Shown: positions 17,801 through 25,336 of the stretch, in pieces
How the letters are laid out: each line of letters begins with the position of its first letter
Position numbering within the stretch: position 1 is the stretch's first letter
Assembly: GCF_003481825.1 (NCBI RefSeq)
Contig: NZ_QULW01000006.1
Coordinates: 62,001 to 126,000 of the forward strand
DNA length: 64,000 nt
Direction: 5' to 3'
Source of the DNA: Clostridium sp. OM02-18AC
Lineage (GTDB): Bacteria; Bacillota; Clostridia; Lachnospirales; Lachnospiraceae
Made by a program: the position numbers and the translations under genes
Notes under the pieces: model-generated
The model's input: the letters and a program-made list of their open reading frames with translations, nothing else
Told to the model about the DNA's origin: nothing
Database searches by the model: none

Positions 17801-18161
17801 CAACTGCAGATACCGTTGCCGGTGAAGAACCGGAAATTGCTGCGTAAAACATACAGGTTACGATGACTGCGCACGGGAAACCGGCGGTCTTGTTGCCGAT
17901 GAAATATCCGAAAAAGTTAAACAACTTTTCAGAAATACCACCCTGTGCCATGATCATACCAGACACCATGAACAGTGGCACAGCAAGCAGGGTAAAACTG
18001 TTCAAACCAGCAAACATACCACGTGCTACATCGCCTGCTGCATATGCAAAACTTGGATTTAAAAGATTTGGAAGCATCGCCATGAGTCCAAATACACCAC
18101 CTACCGGCAATGCTACCACCAGCAGGATCGCCAGAATCAGGAAAAATAAACCAATTGCCAT
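14835..18161 (-). CDS. TRAP transporter large permease fused to two tandem substrate-binding domains (DctM-DctP-DctP)
   Basis: 1108 residues in one uninterrupted frame. Residues 1-430 are a complete DctM permease (start A-I-G-L-F-F-L, conserved P-L-F-M-V-S-G, A-I-S-G-S-S-P-A-T, V-T-P-P-M-G). Residues 431-470 are a Gly/Ser-rich linker. Residues 471-775 and 800-1104 are two DctP-type solute-binding domains, each with Q-K-I-R-V-M (the conserved carboxylate-binding Arg) and G-L-Q-Q-G-T-I-D-G-Q-E-N-P. Neither has its own signal peptide or lipobox; they would be displayed outside by the permease C-terminus. The start ATG directly follows the dctQ stop. TRAP systems import organic acids with Na+; the ligand is unknown. 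No separate dctP exists in the operon. Confidence 0.93.
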   Translation of the reverse strand: MAIGLFFLILAILLVVALPVGGVFGLMAMLPNLLNPSFAYAAGDVARGMFAGLNSFTLLAVPLFMVSGMIMAQGGISEKLFNFFGYFIGNKTAGFPCAVIVTCMFYAAISGSSPATVSAVGAMTIPFLVEMGYDMVFATSIVTVAGGLGVIIPPSISYIVYAAAANASPSKLFIAGIFPGLLIGFALMLYSFYYCKKHGEDKEKLLKSYKEIRAKGFWPLLKESFFALMTPVIILGTIYSGVCSPTESAVISVFYGLFVCIFVYKTITFRNIGKVFMEGAKTYVNILFVIAAASAFAKCLTLLRYPQTISESVLAISDNKIVILLIMNLIMLVCGMIIDNIPNIMILTPIMVPIATAAGIDPVHFGIIMTCNLAIGMVTPPMGINLFVASGMTKIPMLKLAKACMPYIAAFLVSLGLITYIPQISMGLPGLLSGEETKVVAANKSGSAGAGSTDSSNYGADIPALDPSEIDGEYHWTAAMTVADTSINYMMVDKFAELVKEKSGGKISVDIYPGGQLGNTTEFTEAVIGGSIDIGTGMTTDLVDFIPQFAVFDMPNLFDNTAQMRAVLQSDFVDVINKYCNAGGIQMLGYSDAGFRVLTTNKETHSLADLKGQKIRVMTNKYHIAYWNALGAAATPMQFTEVFMGLQQGTIDGQENPYMNIVGNNVQEVQKYVVETNHLGHIITFYMNSDLYNGLPDNVRSLVDACAKAATEYGNDRADESIAEYKKTCEDAGCEIITLDDSVLAELREKASVVYDMVREDLGNEIVDQLLAAVDTVRETVVDEATLADEITAVDPADIDGEYHWTAAMTVADTSINYMMVDKFAELIKEKSGGKISVDIYPGGQLGNTTEFTEAVIGGSIDIGTGMTTDLVDFIPQFAVFDMPNLFDNTAQMRAVLRGDFVNVMNKYCNAGGIQMLGYSDAGFRELTTNKETHTLADLKGQKIRVMTNKYHIAYWNALGAAATPMQFTEVFMGLQQGTIDGQENPYMNIVGNNVQEVQKYVVETNHLGHIITFYMNKDLYGSLPDNVKTLVDECAAAATKYGNSKADESIKSYKKTCEDAGCQIITLDDSVLAELREKAEPVYEMVRDDLGDEIVNQLFEAIDAAKK
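14850..15764 (-). repeat. Tandem repeat copy 2 (second DctP domain)
   Basis: It encodes residues 800-1104. The first ~215 residues are almost identical to copy 1 (about 8 changes), while the last ~90 hold most of the differences (about 21). Confidence 0.9.
15837..16751 (-). repeat. Tandem repeat copy 1 (first DctP domain)
   Basis: It encodes residues 471-775. It repeats with a period of 987 bases (329 residues). By eye it differs from copy 2 at about 29 of 305 residues, but has many synonymous base differences. Confidence 0.9.
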
Positions 18162-18662
18162 TTATTTGTCCTCCTTTTCATCGGTCTTGTTGGTCAGCAC
18201 CCGGTAGATCAGCTGAATGTAACGCACAATTCCAAGTGCGATTCCGAATGCCATCGCACTGTAAATATTGGCGATCGGGATTCCCAGTGCCGGACTTGCC
18301 TGATTTACCTGCGCCGCATTGCTGATGATCTCAAATGTTCCCTTTAAAAGCCAGCACAGAAATACGACCATAACCACATCGCAGATCAGTCCGAGAATCT
18401 TCTGTGCAGACTTCGGAATCATAGTGGTAAATGTATCTACCTTGATGCTGACTCCCAGACGTACCGCACACGGCAATGCAAAAAAGGCAGACAGTGCAAG
18501 GCAGTAACAGCATACCTCATCCGACCAGCTCAGTGCATTGTGAAAACAATAGCGCATGATAACATTTGCAAACGACAGGCAGCTCATAACAACCAACATC
18601 ACTGCCAGGATCATGAGCTCAAAATTCTTTTCGAGCCACTTGATTTGTTTCATAATAGCCAC
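18162..18662 (-). CDS. TRAP transporter small permease (DctQ)
   Basis: 166 residues with four membrane helices. The family pattern is visible: N-V-I-M-R-Y, W-S-D-E-V-C-C-Y, G-V-S-I-K-V-D-T-F near residue 70, and I-P-I-A-N-I-Y-S-A-M in the last loop. It pairs with the DctM part of the next gene, whose ATG abuts this stop codon with no gap, so the two are translationally coupled. It is the first gene of the operon and divergent from the LysR gene at 18902. Confidence 0.92.
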   Translation of the reverse strand: MAIMKQIKWLEKNFELMILAVMLVVMSCLSFANVIMRYCFHNALSWSDEVCCYCLALSAFFALPCAVRLGVSIKVDTFTTMIPKSAQKILGLICDVVMVVFLCWLLKGTFEIISNAAQVNQASPALGIPIANIYSAMAFGIALGIVRYIQLIYRVLTNKTDEKEDK

Positions 18663-18793
18663 TCCTTGTAGTAAGTTTTGCGCAGACGATCCGGCGTCCC
18701 GAATTGTCGCATTGTTTCAAAAAGCTTTTTGTTTTTCCTGTGTTTTTATTATATCTGTGGTATAATCAGAAGTAAAATTATATTGTTTTCTAT

Positions 18794-18818
18794 TGGTAAG
18801 AAGTTTTATTTCTTACCA
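18794..18818. promoter_or_regulatory. 25-bp palindrome, candidate LysR operator
   Basis: TGGTAAGAA-N7-TTCTTACCA is a perfect inverted repeat in the dctQ/lysR divergent region, 33 bases downstream of an extended -10 element (TGGTATAAT at about 18754-18762). Confidence 0.5.
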
Positions 18819-18821
18819 TTT

Positions 18822-18844
18822 CATTGTTTTTCACAAAAACAATG
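18822..18844. promoter_or_regulatory. 23-bp palindrome next to the candidate operator
   Basis: CATTGTTTTT-CAC-AAAAACAATG is a perfect inverted repeat three bases after the previous palindrome. A third, CAAAAAGCTTTTTG, lies at 18718-18731. They may be operators or a 5' UTR hairpin of lysR. Confidence 0.4.
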
Positions 18845-18901
18845 TTCTGTTTTTCTTTTTCAACAAATGTTTTTGATCATTTTTACCAACAGGAGGGTTT
18901 T

Positions 18902-19831
18902 ATGGACTTTCGACAGCTGGAATATATTGTCGCGATTGCTGAAAATAAGAGCATCTCAAAGGCCGCAGAATCGTTATTTATTTCCCAGTCTGGTTTAAAC
19001 CAGCAGCTGATCAAGCTGGAAAAGGAACTGGGACTTCAGCTTTTTGACCGGAACAAGCATTTTCTGCGTCCGACCAAAGCAGGCGAGATTTATGTAAAAA
19101 ATGCGATTGAAATTTTAAAGATCAAGCGAAACACCTATACAGAACTTGGAGACTTAAAAAAAGAAGCCACAGGAGAAATCAACCTGGGGCTTACTCATGA
19201 ACATGGAATCGATTTGTTTACATCCGTTTTTACTTCCTTCAACCAGCGCTATCCAGGCATTTCTTTTTCCCTGACGGAGGCAATCGTGGCGAAACAGAAT
19301 GAACTGCTTTTGTCCGGTCAGCTGGACCTGGGACTGGTCATGCTGCGGGAATCCGAACGGATCAACCTGGAATATATCACACTCTTTTCGGAAGAACTGA
19401 TCCTTGGTGTTCCGAAAAATCATCCGGAAGCGGCACGCGCCAATGCATTTGGCACGCCGCTTGCCACAACGGAATTAACCCGTTTTTGGAACAGCAAATT
19501 TTCCCTGATCTTCAGTGCCTCCACCATGCGCCAGCTGATTGATCCGCTGTTCCAGGAAGCCGGTTATAAACCAACGATCCTCATCGAAACCGCCATGAAC
19601 CATGCACTGATCCAGCTGGTAAGCAAGGGCTTCTGCTGTACCATCGTTCCCTATTCCAGAATGCTGAACAGCCCTTACAGTGCAGACTGCGCCTGGTTCA
19701 AACTGCCTGGTCGTCCAAGCTGGCAGGTATGCTTCGCCCGCAGAAAAGACACAAGCCTAAGCGAAGCACACCGGTATCTGATCCGGCTGGCAAAGCGCTA
19801 TGGAGAAACTTTAAAGAAACGCTTCATCTGA
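18902..19831 (+). CDS. LysR family transcriptional regulator
   Basis: 309 residues from the ATG at 18902, which follows AGGAGGG. A longer in-frame start at 18824 lacks a binding site and would run through the palindromes. The HTH is at 1-60 (M-D-F-R-Q-L-E-Y-I-V-A-I, K-A-A-E-S-L-F-I-S-Q-S-G-L), followed by a co-inducer-binding domain. It is divergent from the TRAP operon and is the probable regulator. Confidence 0.9.
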   Translation: MDFRQLEYIVAIAENKSISKAAESLFISQSGLNQQLIKLEKELGLQLFDRNKHFLRPTKAGEIYVKNAIEILKIKRNTYTELGDLKKEATGEINLGLTHEHGIDLFTSVFTSFNQRYPGISFSLTEAIVAKQNELLLSGQLDLGLVMLRESERINLEYITLFSEELILGVPKNHPEAARANAFGTPLATTELTRFWNSKFSLIFSASTMRQLIDPLFQEAGYKPTILIETAMNHALIQLVSKGFCCTIVPYSRMLNSPYSADCAWFKLPGRPSWQVCFARRKDTSLSEAHRYLIRLAKRYGETLKKRFI

Positions 19832-19876
19832 TCCGGAAACGCTTTTTTGTTTTACCCCGGAGTCATCATTTCCATC

Positions 19877-20854
19877 TTACCCCAGGATCATCGCCCAAAC
19901 CGGAATTGTCACAAGGGAAAGCAGGGTGGATACCACAATACATTTTGTTGCGAAGGTATAATCACAGCCATACTTTGCTGCCAGAATCGCAGAAGTACTT
20001 CCCGCCGGCATTCCGGTGATCAGGAGGCAGACCCCGGTCAGGAACGGATCAATGCCCGCCAGGCGGCAGCCAACCAGTACCATAGCCGGAAGAATGACCA
20101 GACGCAGCGCAGACATGAACAAGGTATTGCTGTCTAACATGCTCTTTAAGGACATGCCAGAGAACATCATACCGATCAGCACCATGGTCATCGCCGTGGT
20201 ACAGCCGCCTGCGGAGCGCACACCCTTATCCAAAGCACCCAGAAGCACCTTCACCAGATCCGGAAGTACCGGGATTCCACAATTTAAAACTGCCTGATAT
20301 GCCTCATTCAGTGGTGCCTGAAAGATCATCAGACCCAGGCCGATATACACTGCCACAATACACGGATGAACGACCAGTTTTTTCACCACGCTCTTCATAT
20401 CCGGGCTCTCGGTAAAGCAGGCAATACCGGCGGACCACATCATGACACGCATTGGAATGATAAAAATAGATGCATACATCATGCCTTCTGCGCCATAGAT
20501 TCCCTGTGCGATCGGCAGCCCCAGAAATCCAGAGTTGGAAACGATCGTGCAGTACTGCATAACACGTTTTACTTCCTTGGGTTTATGGTTATAAAGCACT
20601 TTGCTGAGGATATAGCACACCAGCTGTACCAACAGAGAAATAGCCAGGACCACGGCAAATTTTCTTAAAATTTCCAGATTAAATTCCATCCGGAAGGAAT
20701 TGATGATATTACAAGGCAGAAAGAAATACAAAACGAGATCGGTCAGGATTGCCTTTGCATCATCCTTTAAAATGCCTGTACTTTTTAAAATTGCCCCGGC
20801 AGCCACCAGAAGAAACATCATGACCTGCAGGGTCCATAAATTACTGATATCCAT
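19877..20854 (-). CDS. AEC (auxin efflux carrier) family transporter
   Basis: 325 residues with about ten membrane segments. Family features are P-C-N-I-I-N-S-F in an early helix, S-N-S-G-F-L-G-L-P-I in the middle, and a late G-M-P-A-G-S-T-S-A-I. Bacterial AEC members include malonate and malate carriers. It follows the glycerate kinase gene on the same strand, so a carboxylate substrate is plausible. Direction and substrate are not shown by the sequence. Confidence 0.85.
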   Translation of the reverse strand: MDISNLWTLQVMMFLLVAAGAILKSTGILKDDAKAILTDLVLYFFLPCNIINSFRMEFNLEILRKFAVVLAISLLVQLVCYILSKVLYNHKPKEVKRVMQYCTIVSNSGFLGLPIAQGIYGAEGMMYASIFIIPMRVMMWSAGIACFTESPDMKSVVKKLVVHPCIVAVYIGLGLMIFQAPLNEAYQAVLNCGIPVLPDLVKVLLGALDKGVRSAGGCTTAMTMVLIGMMFSGMSLKSMLDSNTLFMSALRLVILPAMVLVGCRLAGIDPFLTGVCLLITGMPAGSTSAILAAKYGCDYTFATKCIVVSTLLSLVTIPVWAMILG

Positions 20855-20968
20855 TTTCTTTTTTGTCTCCCCTTGCTGTAATTTTGTTCTTGTTCAAACA
20901 TACCTGCGCTAAACAGCGCGTCATAGTACACGTATATATACCCAGAAACAACCAATATCCACAAATAG

Positions 20969-20991
20969 GGCCGGTCAACAAGTGACCGGCC
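20969..20991 (-). terminator. GC-rich hairpin between glxK and the AEC gene
   Basis: GGCCGGTCA-N5-TGACCGGCC is a 9-bp perfect stem. It lacks a strong T-run, so it is a weak terminator or processing site. The rest of the 227-base gap shows nothing else clear. Confidence 0.45.
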
Positions 20992-21081
20992 TCCATTCGA
21001 AGTCTGAATCTTGCAGTTTTCAGGCTGCTGTTCGTGTATGCAGAAACAGCGGCCATTCTGAACTTATTCTGTTAAAAATAA

Positions 21082-22218
21082 TTACTTCATCTGCATGCCG
21101 ACACGGATCATACGGAAAGTTCTGTCTGCTGCATTTGCGTAAAGCTCTTCTGCACGCTCCAGAGCCTCTTCAATGTCCATAGCGCCGTTGATGGTCGGAA
21201 CAATGCTCTCCACGCCAAACTCGTAAATTTTCTCTGCTCCGTTGCCCATACCGCCTACGATTGCAACAGCCGGAACACCTTTTGCCTTGCAGCGCATACC
21301 AACACCGCTCGGTACCTTACCGAATGCAGACTGCCAGTCGATACGTCCCTCACCGGTTACAACCAGGTCGGTACCCTCTAACAGACCATCGAAATCGATC
21401 AGATCCAGCACGGTCTCGATACCGGACTTTAAGTTTGCCTTTAAGTAACCGCACAGAGCTGCGCCAAGTCCGCCTGCAGCACCTGCACCTGCCTGGTTCT
21501 CTACGTCCATACCCTTATCGCGCATCACTGCTGCATAATTCTTCATGCCTGCTTCCAGACGATCCAGGATTTCCGGAGTACCGCCCTTCTGCTTACCGAA
21601 GGTATAGGTTGCGCCATCCGGTCCGGTTAACGGGTTGTTTACATCACACATAACGGTGATCTCTGCCTCAGCTACTGCCGGATGAAGACCGCTCATATCG
21701 ATGTCTGCTACTTTTTCCAGGTCGGAACCAACGCCAGTCAGCTCGTTTCCGTCCGCATCCAGGAAGCGAACGCCCAGTGCACGCATAGCACCCATACCAC
21801 CATCGTTGGTCGCACTGCCGCCGATTGCGATGGAAAGCTTACGGTAACCGTTGTCCAGAGCGTCTTTAATCAGCTCGCCGGTACCATAGGTTGTGGTATT
21901 TAACGGGTTTCTCTTATCGGTTGGAACCATCGGAAGACCGGAAGCTGCTGCCATCTCGATGATAGCGGAATCGCCGTGGAATACACCGTAGGAAGCCTCA
22001 GTCTCCTCCATGAGCGGGCCGTGTACTTTCACCTTGCGGTAATCACCTTTGGTTACAGCGATAACTGCATCTACGGTACCCTCACCGCCATCTGCGATCG
22101 GCACGCCTACTGTCTCACAGCCCGGGAATACACGCTGTGCAGACTCATTTAACAGTTTGATGATCTGGTCAGAAGATAATGTTCCTTTGAAGGAATCGGA
22201 AGCAAACAGTAATTTCAT
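21082..22218 (-). CDS. glxK: Glycerate 2-kinase (GarK/GlxK type)
   Basis: 378 residues, full length for glycerate kinase type 1. Motifs are D-S-F-K-G-T-L-S-S near the N-terminus, P-I-A-D-G-G-E-G-T at about 41-49, G-G-S-A-T-N-D-G-G-M-G, and V-T-G-E-G-R-I-D in the C-terminal part. It phosphorylates D-glycerate to 2-phosphoglycerate, delivering carbon to lower glycolysis. In this cluster it follows garR and the DapA-like gene, completing the tartronate-semialdehyde branch of sugar-acid breakdown. Confidence 0.93.
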   Translation of the reverse strand: MKLLFASDSFKGTLSSDQIIKLLNESAQRVFPGCETVGVPIADGGEGTVDAVIAVTKGDYRKVKVHGPLMEETEASYGVFHGDSAIIEMAAASGLPMVPTDKRNPLNTTTYGTGELIKDALDNGYRKLSIAIGGSATNDGGMGAMRALGVRFLDADGNELTGVGSDLEKVADIDMSGLHPAVAEAEITVMCDVNNPLTGPDGATYTFGKQKGGTPEILDRLEAGMKNYAAVMRDKGMDVENQAGAGAAGGLGAALCGYLKANLKSGIETVLDLIDFDGLLEGTDLVVTGEGRIDWQSAFGKVPSGVGMRCKAKGVPAVAIVGGMGNGAEKIYEFGVESIVPTINGAMDIEEALERAEELYANAADRTFRMIRVGMQMK

Positions 22219-22275
22219 AAATCCTCCTTATATAAATGGAATTGATGATATGGTTGGTTTTATTATAACAGAAAA

Positions 22276-22307
22276 TGGACCGGCATTCCAGAAGAATCGC
22301 CGGTCCA
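22276..22307 (-). terminator. Terminator after the DapA-family gene
   Basis: TGGACCGGC-rich arms 22276-22289 and 22294-22307 pair with a small internal mismatch, followed on the minus strand by TTTTC. It may only partly stop transcription before glxK. Confidence 0.65.
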
Positions 22308-22340
22308 TCGTCAATGCCGTAATTGGTATTCAGTTAGAAA

Positions 22341-23240
22341 TTAAAGCAGACCAGCCTTGGTCATCTCAGCTTTGATCTTGTCTAATACCGGTCCCTCCGG
22401 AGTAGCCAGGTTCGGGGTATACGGAAGACCGATGTTACGGCCGCGTAAGTTAGCCATATCCTTTGCTGCTACCGGGAAGCTTGCGCCGTCCATGGACAGA
22501 CGTACCGGGTTTAATTTGAACTGAGCCTCAAGAGAACCCTGAAGATCGCCTGCAACGTACTTGTTGTATACGTCAGTGATCAGTTCCGGCATGAAGTTTG
22601 CTGCGGTACATACACCACCAACTGCGCCGTGGCACATGGAAGCGTAAAGCAGGGTATCTTTTCCGCCGAATACCTTGAAGTCAACGTCTCTGTTTCTGCG
22701 GATGAACTCAGAAGTCTGGGTGATATCACCGCTGGTATCCTTCATACCTACGATGTTCGGAACTTCATGAGCCAGTCTCTCAACCAGGTTTGCAGACAGG
22801 GTGTAGCCTACACGTCCCGGGTTGTTGTACAGCAGTACCGGAGTCTCCGGAATAGCGTCAGCGATTGCTTTGAAGTGAGTAAACAGCTCGGTCTCAGTTG
22901 GCTTTAAGAACATTGGCTGCAGAACAGAAACGCTTGCTGCGCCGTTTGCTACTGCCATCTTTGCAAGACGGATGCACTTCTTGGTGCTGATTGCACCGAT
23001 ACCGAAGTATACCGGAACACGTCCAGCTGCCTGATCTACAACGATCTTTAAGCCTCTCTCCATCTCGTCTTCTTCTACTACGTAGAACTCGCCGTTGCTG
23101 CCGAATAACAGGATTCCGCTAACGCCGCCATCGATTACGTAATCAACCTGGCTGCGGATTGCAGCTTCGTCGATCAGCTCATCTTTGTCGATCGGGGTGA
23201 TCATCGGGACAACTACGCCCTTAATAAACTCTGTATTCAT
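22341..23240 (-). CDS. DapA-family (dihydrodipicolinate synthase / NAL superfamily) lyase
   Basis: 299 residues, (beta/alpha)8 class I lyase/aldolase. Schiff-base Lys167 (V-G-M-K-D-T-S-G) and Tyr138 (L-Y-N-N-P-G-R) are present. The phosphate/carboxylate loop reads G-S-N-G-E rather than the G-T-T-G-E of DapA, and the Y-N-N-P-G-R-V-G-Y stretch fits the catabolic group. With garR and glxK beside it, a 2-keto-3-deoxy-sugar-acid aldolase or dehydratase making or consuming tartronate semialdehyde precursors is more likely than lysine synthesis (inference). GGAGAT precedes the ATG. Confidence 0.85.
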   Translation of the reverse strand: MNTEFIKGVVVPMITPIDKDELIDEAAIRSQVDYVIDGGVSGILLFGSNGEFYVVEEDEMERGLKIVVDQAAGRVPVYFGIGAISTKKCIRLAKMAVANGAASVSVLQPMFLKPTETELFTHFKAIADAIPETPVLLYNNPGRVGYTLSANLVERLAHEVPNIVGMKDTSGDITQTSEFIRRNRDVDFKVFGGKDTLLYASMCHGAVGGVCTAANFMPELITDVYNKYVAGDLQGSLEAQFKLNPVRLSMDGASFPVAAKDMANLRGRNIGLPYTPNLATPEGPVLDKIKAEMTKAGLL

Positions 23241-23283
23241 ACCTATCTCCTTCCAGCGTTCTGAATTGACGCCTTATCTGACA

Positions 23284-23315
23284 CACTGCTGCCCACGAAC
23301 CCGTAAGCAGCAGTG
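23284..23315 (-). other. Hairpin between garR and the DapA-family gene
   Basis: CACTGCTGC and GCAGCAGTG pair over 9 bases around a 14-base loop. There is no T-run, so it is more likely an mRNA-stability or processing element than a terminator. Confidence 0.45.
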
Positions 23316-23357
23316 CATGATGACTTTATTTTAAATTATTTTATCTGGTAAAGCTTA

Positions 23358-24242
23358 TTATTTAACGATGCTGGTACCAGAAATCTTCTCGTAGTACTTA
23401 ACGATGCTGGAGTGATCCTCTTTGTCGCATCCCTCAGATCTTAAGAACTGCATGATCTCCATCATCTCAGCGGTTAACGGAGCCGGAGAGCTGATTGCAT
23501 GAGCTGCGTTCAGAGCGTTGTTCAGGTCTTTGATGTGAAGCTCGATACGGAAGCCCGGCTTGTAGTTGCCAGCCAGCATCATCGGAGCCTTAGCATCCAT
23601 AACGGTAGAACCAGCCAGACCACCGCGGATTGCCTGGTATACTAACTCAGGATCGGTGCCAGCTTTCTTAGCGAAGGTCAGAGCCTCAGCTACAGCTGCG
23701 ATGTTGATAGCTACTACCATCTGGTTAGCCAGCTTAGCTACGTTACCGGAACCAAGGTCACCAACGTAAACTACGGAACCAGCCATAACCATCAGCATGT
23801 CATAGTACTTGTCGAACAGCTCTTTCTTACCGCCGCACATAACGGAAAGGGTACCGTCGATTGCCTTCGGCTCACCACCGGATACCGGGCAGTCAAGCAT
23901 ATCAATGCCGTGCTTAGCCAGCTCAGCACCGATTGCCTTGCTCTCAGTTGGGTCGATGGAGCTCATGTCGATAACAACAAGACCCTCTTTAGCGCCCTCA
24001 ACAACACCGTTCTCGCCCAGAATTGCTGCTCTTACGTGCGGGGAGTTCGGAACCATGGTGATAACAACGTCAACCTGGGATGCCAGGTCCTTGTTGCTCT
24101 CAGCTGCGGTTGCGCCGCAGGATACCAGGTCTGCTACAGCTTCTTTATTGAAATCGAAAACAACCAGCTCGTGACCTGCTTTAACCAGGTTCTTTGCCAT
24201 CGGTCTTCCCATGATACCTAATCCGATAAATCCAATTTTCAT
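23358..24242 (-). CDS. garR: 2-hydroxy-3-oxopropionate (tartronate semialdehyde) reductase
   Basis: 294 residues, beta-hydroxyacid dehydrogenase family. The N-terminal Rossmann motif is G-F-I-G-L-G-I-M-G-R-P-M-A, the substrate motif D-C-P-V-S-G-G at about 117-123, and the catalytic Lys170 in G-N-V-A-K-L-A-N-Q. It reduces tartronate semialdehyde to D-glycerate with NAD(P)H. Related 3-hydroxyisobutyrate dehydrogenases are the alternative, but the glycerate kinase in the same gene string favours GarR. It has a sigma-70 promoter just upstream. Confidence 0.88.
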   Translation of the reverse strand: MKIGFIGLGIMGRPMAKNLVKAGHELVVFDFNKEAVADLVSCGATAAESNKDLASQVDVVITMVPNSPHVRAAILGENGVVEGAKEGLVVIDMSSIDPTESKAIGAELAKHGIDMLDCPVSGGEPKAIDGTLSVMCGGKKELFDKYYDMLMVMAGSVVYVGDLGSGNVAKLANQMVVAINIAAVAEALTFAKKAGTDPELVYQAIRGGLAGSTVMDAKAPMMLAGNYKPGFRIELHIKDLNNALNAAHAISSPAPLTAEMMEIMQFLRSEGCDKEDHSSIVKYYEKISGTSIVK

Positions 24243-24341
24243 TTTGAATTCCTCTCTTTCTTAAATAAAAAAGTAAAACATCATTTGGTTTCCCTGACAG
24301 GATTCGTGCTTTCGCATTTCTTTCTGTCAGCTTATGTCTGA

Positions 24342-24370
24342 ATTATAATCAAACCGGTTCCGCCAAACAA
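24342..24370 (-). promoter_or_regulatory. Promoter of the garR gene string
   Basis: TTGTTT (24370-24365), 17-base spacer, TATAAT (24347-24342). A 7-bp hairpin (24294-24300 / 24324-24330) lies in the 5' UTR. This explains the 331-base gap 24243-24573, whose upstream part is AT-rich and contains TTGATTTCATTT, also found upstream of dlgD. Confidence 0.7.
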
Positions 24371-24573
24371 TAGGCAGAATATCCAAATCCGAATTCAAAA
24401 ATGAGGCAAATGTGATATTTTTTCATTTTTATTGCATTATCATTTCTCTTGATTTCATTTTTATTTCTTTTTAGGTTCATAAATGCTTTCTTGCAAAGAT
24501 TTTCTTGTCAGAGCGAGGTTTTTTCTCACTTTGCAGCATTGATCCGGTTCCCTTCTATTTTACGTCTTTCTTC

Positions 24574-25305
24574 CTATTTATAAATTCCTTTCATGATGTC
24601 TGCAAGTTCCATGGGATCTGTTGTCTGGCGCATCTTTGCCATGCGTTCATCATCGAACTTACGAAGTCTCCTGGCATTTTCCAATACTTCTTTCAGATAT
24701 TTTCGTGGAAATTTTACCGCACCGCTTTCATCCATATGGACAACTTCCAGAGGTGCCACATCCATACCGCACATGCTCACCGGAACATTCACGGCTTCAA
24801 TCGCCGCTGTTCCGTGCCCCGCTACCGTACCAGGGAACATACACTGGACTTTCATCGGACGCATCTCGTCAATATCTCTCGCCGGAGCATCCCCGATGAC
24901 GCCTACCACACCAAGCTGTTTGAAGGCGGTCATCATATTACCTCCGATCAGGGCATTCCGGGATTTCATTTTTTCTGAGAAATTTTCTTTCAAAAGAAGA
25001 ATGACCGGTCCCTCTGCTTCTGCGATTCCCAGCAGAATATCCTTAAATTCCAGACGTTTGAATGCCGGATCTACCATGCCATACACGGCGGTTACCGCAT
25101 ATCCACACCGTGCTCCCAATTCCGGATAAAGGCATCTTAAGTGGTTGTCCGTATACCAGTTTGCCTGCTGTGGATTGTATAAGCCCAGGCAGGAATTCAT
25201 AGCCGGATAGGTTGCCACCACATTTGTGATTGTCGGCGTATCAAACGCCTCCAGTTCTTTCATGATTTTGATTTCTTCTTCCACAGTCAGCTTTTCCCGT
25301 TCCAT
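24574..25305 (-). CDS. RraA-like family protein (HMG/CHA-type aldolase fold)
   Basis: 243 residues. The core block reads G-G-N-M-M-T-A-F-K-Q-L-G-V-V-G-V-I-G-D-A-P-A-R-D-I-D-E-M, matching the RraA superfamily, in which class II pyruvate aldolases use an Arg and Asp around a divalent metal. True RraA (RNase E regulator) is not expected in this lineage, so an aldolase or decarboxylase acting on a 4-hydroxy-2-oxo acid is more likely. It lies 31 bases downstream of tctA in the same operon, coupling it to tricarboxylate or similar import. Confidence 0.8.
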   Translation of the reverse strand: MEREKLTVEEEIKIMKELEAFDTPTITNVVATYPAMNSCLGLYNPQQANWYTDNHLRCLYPELGARCGYAVTAVYGMVDPAFKRLEFKDILLGIAEAEGPVILLLKENFSEKMKSRNALIGGNMMTAFKQLGVVGVIGDAPARDIDEMRPMKVQCMFPGTVAGHGTAAIEAVNVPVSMCGMDVAPLEVVHMDESGAVKFPRKYLKEVLENARRLRKFDDERMAKMRQTTDPMELADIMKGIYK

Positions 25306-25336
25306 CTTCTATTCCCCTTTCGAAATCAAACACAAA

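Noticed and set aside
19804..19850. Terminator after lysR at 19831
   Set aside because: The GAAACGCTT repeats are direct, not inverted, so they cannot form the needed stem.
22341..23240. Naming the gene dapA for lysine synthesis
   Set aside because: The G-S-N-G-E loop and catabolic neighbours fit a sugar-acid lyase better.
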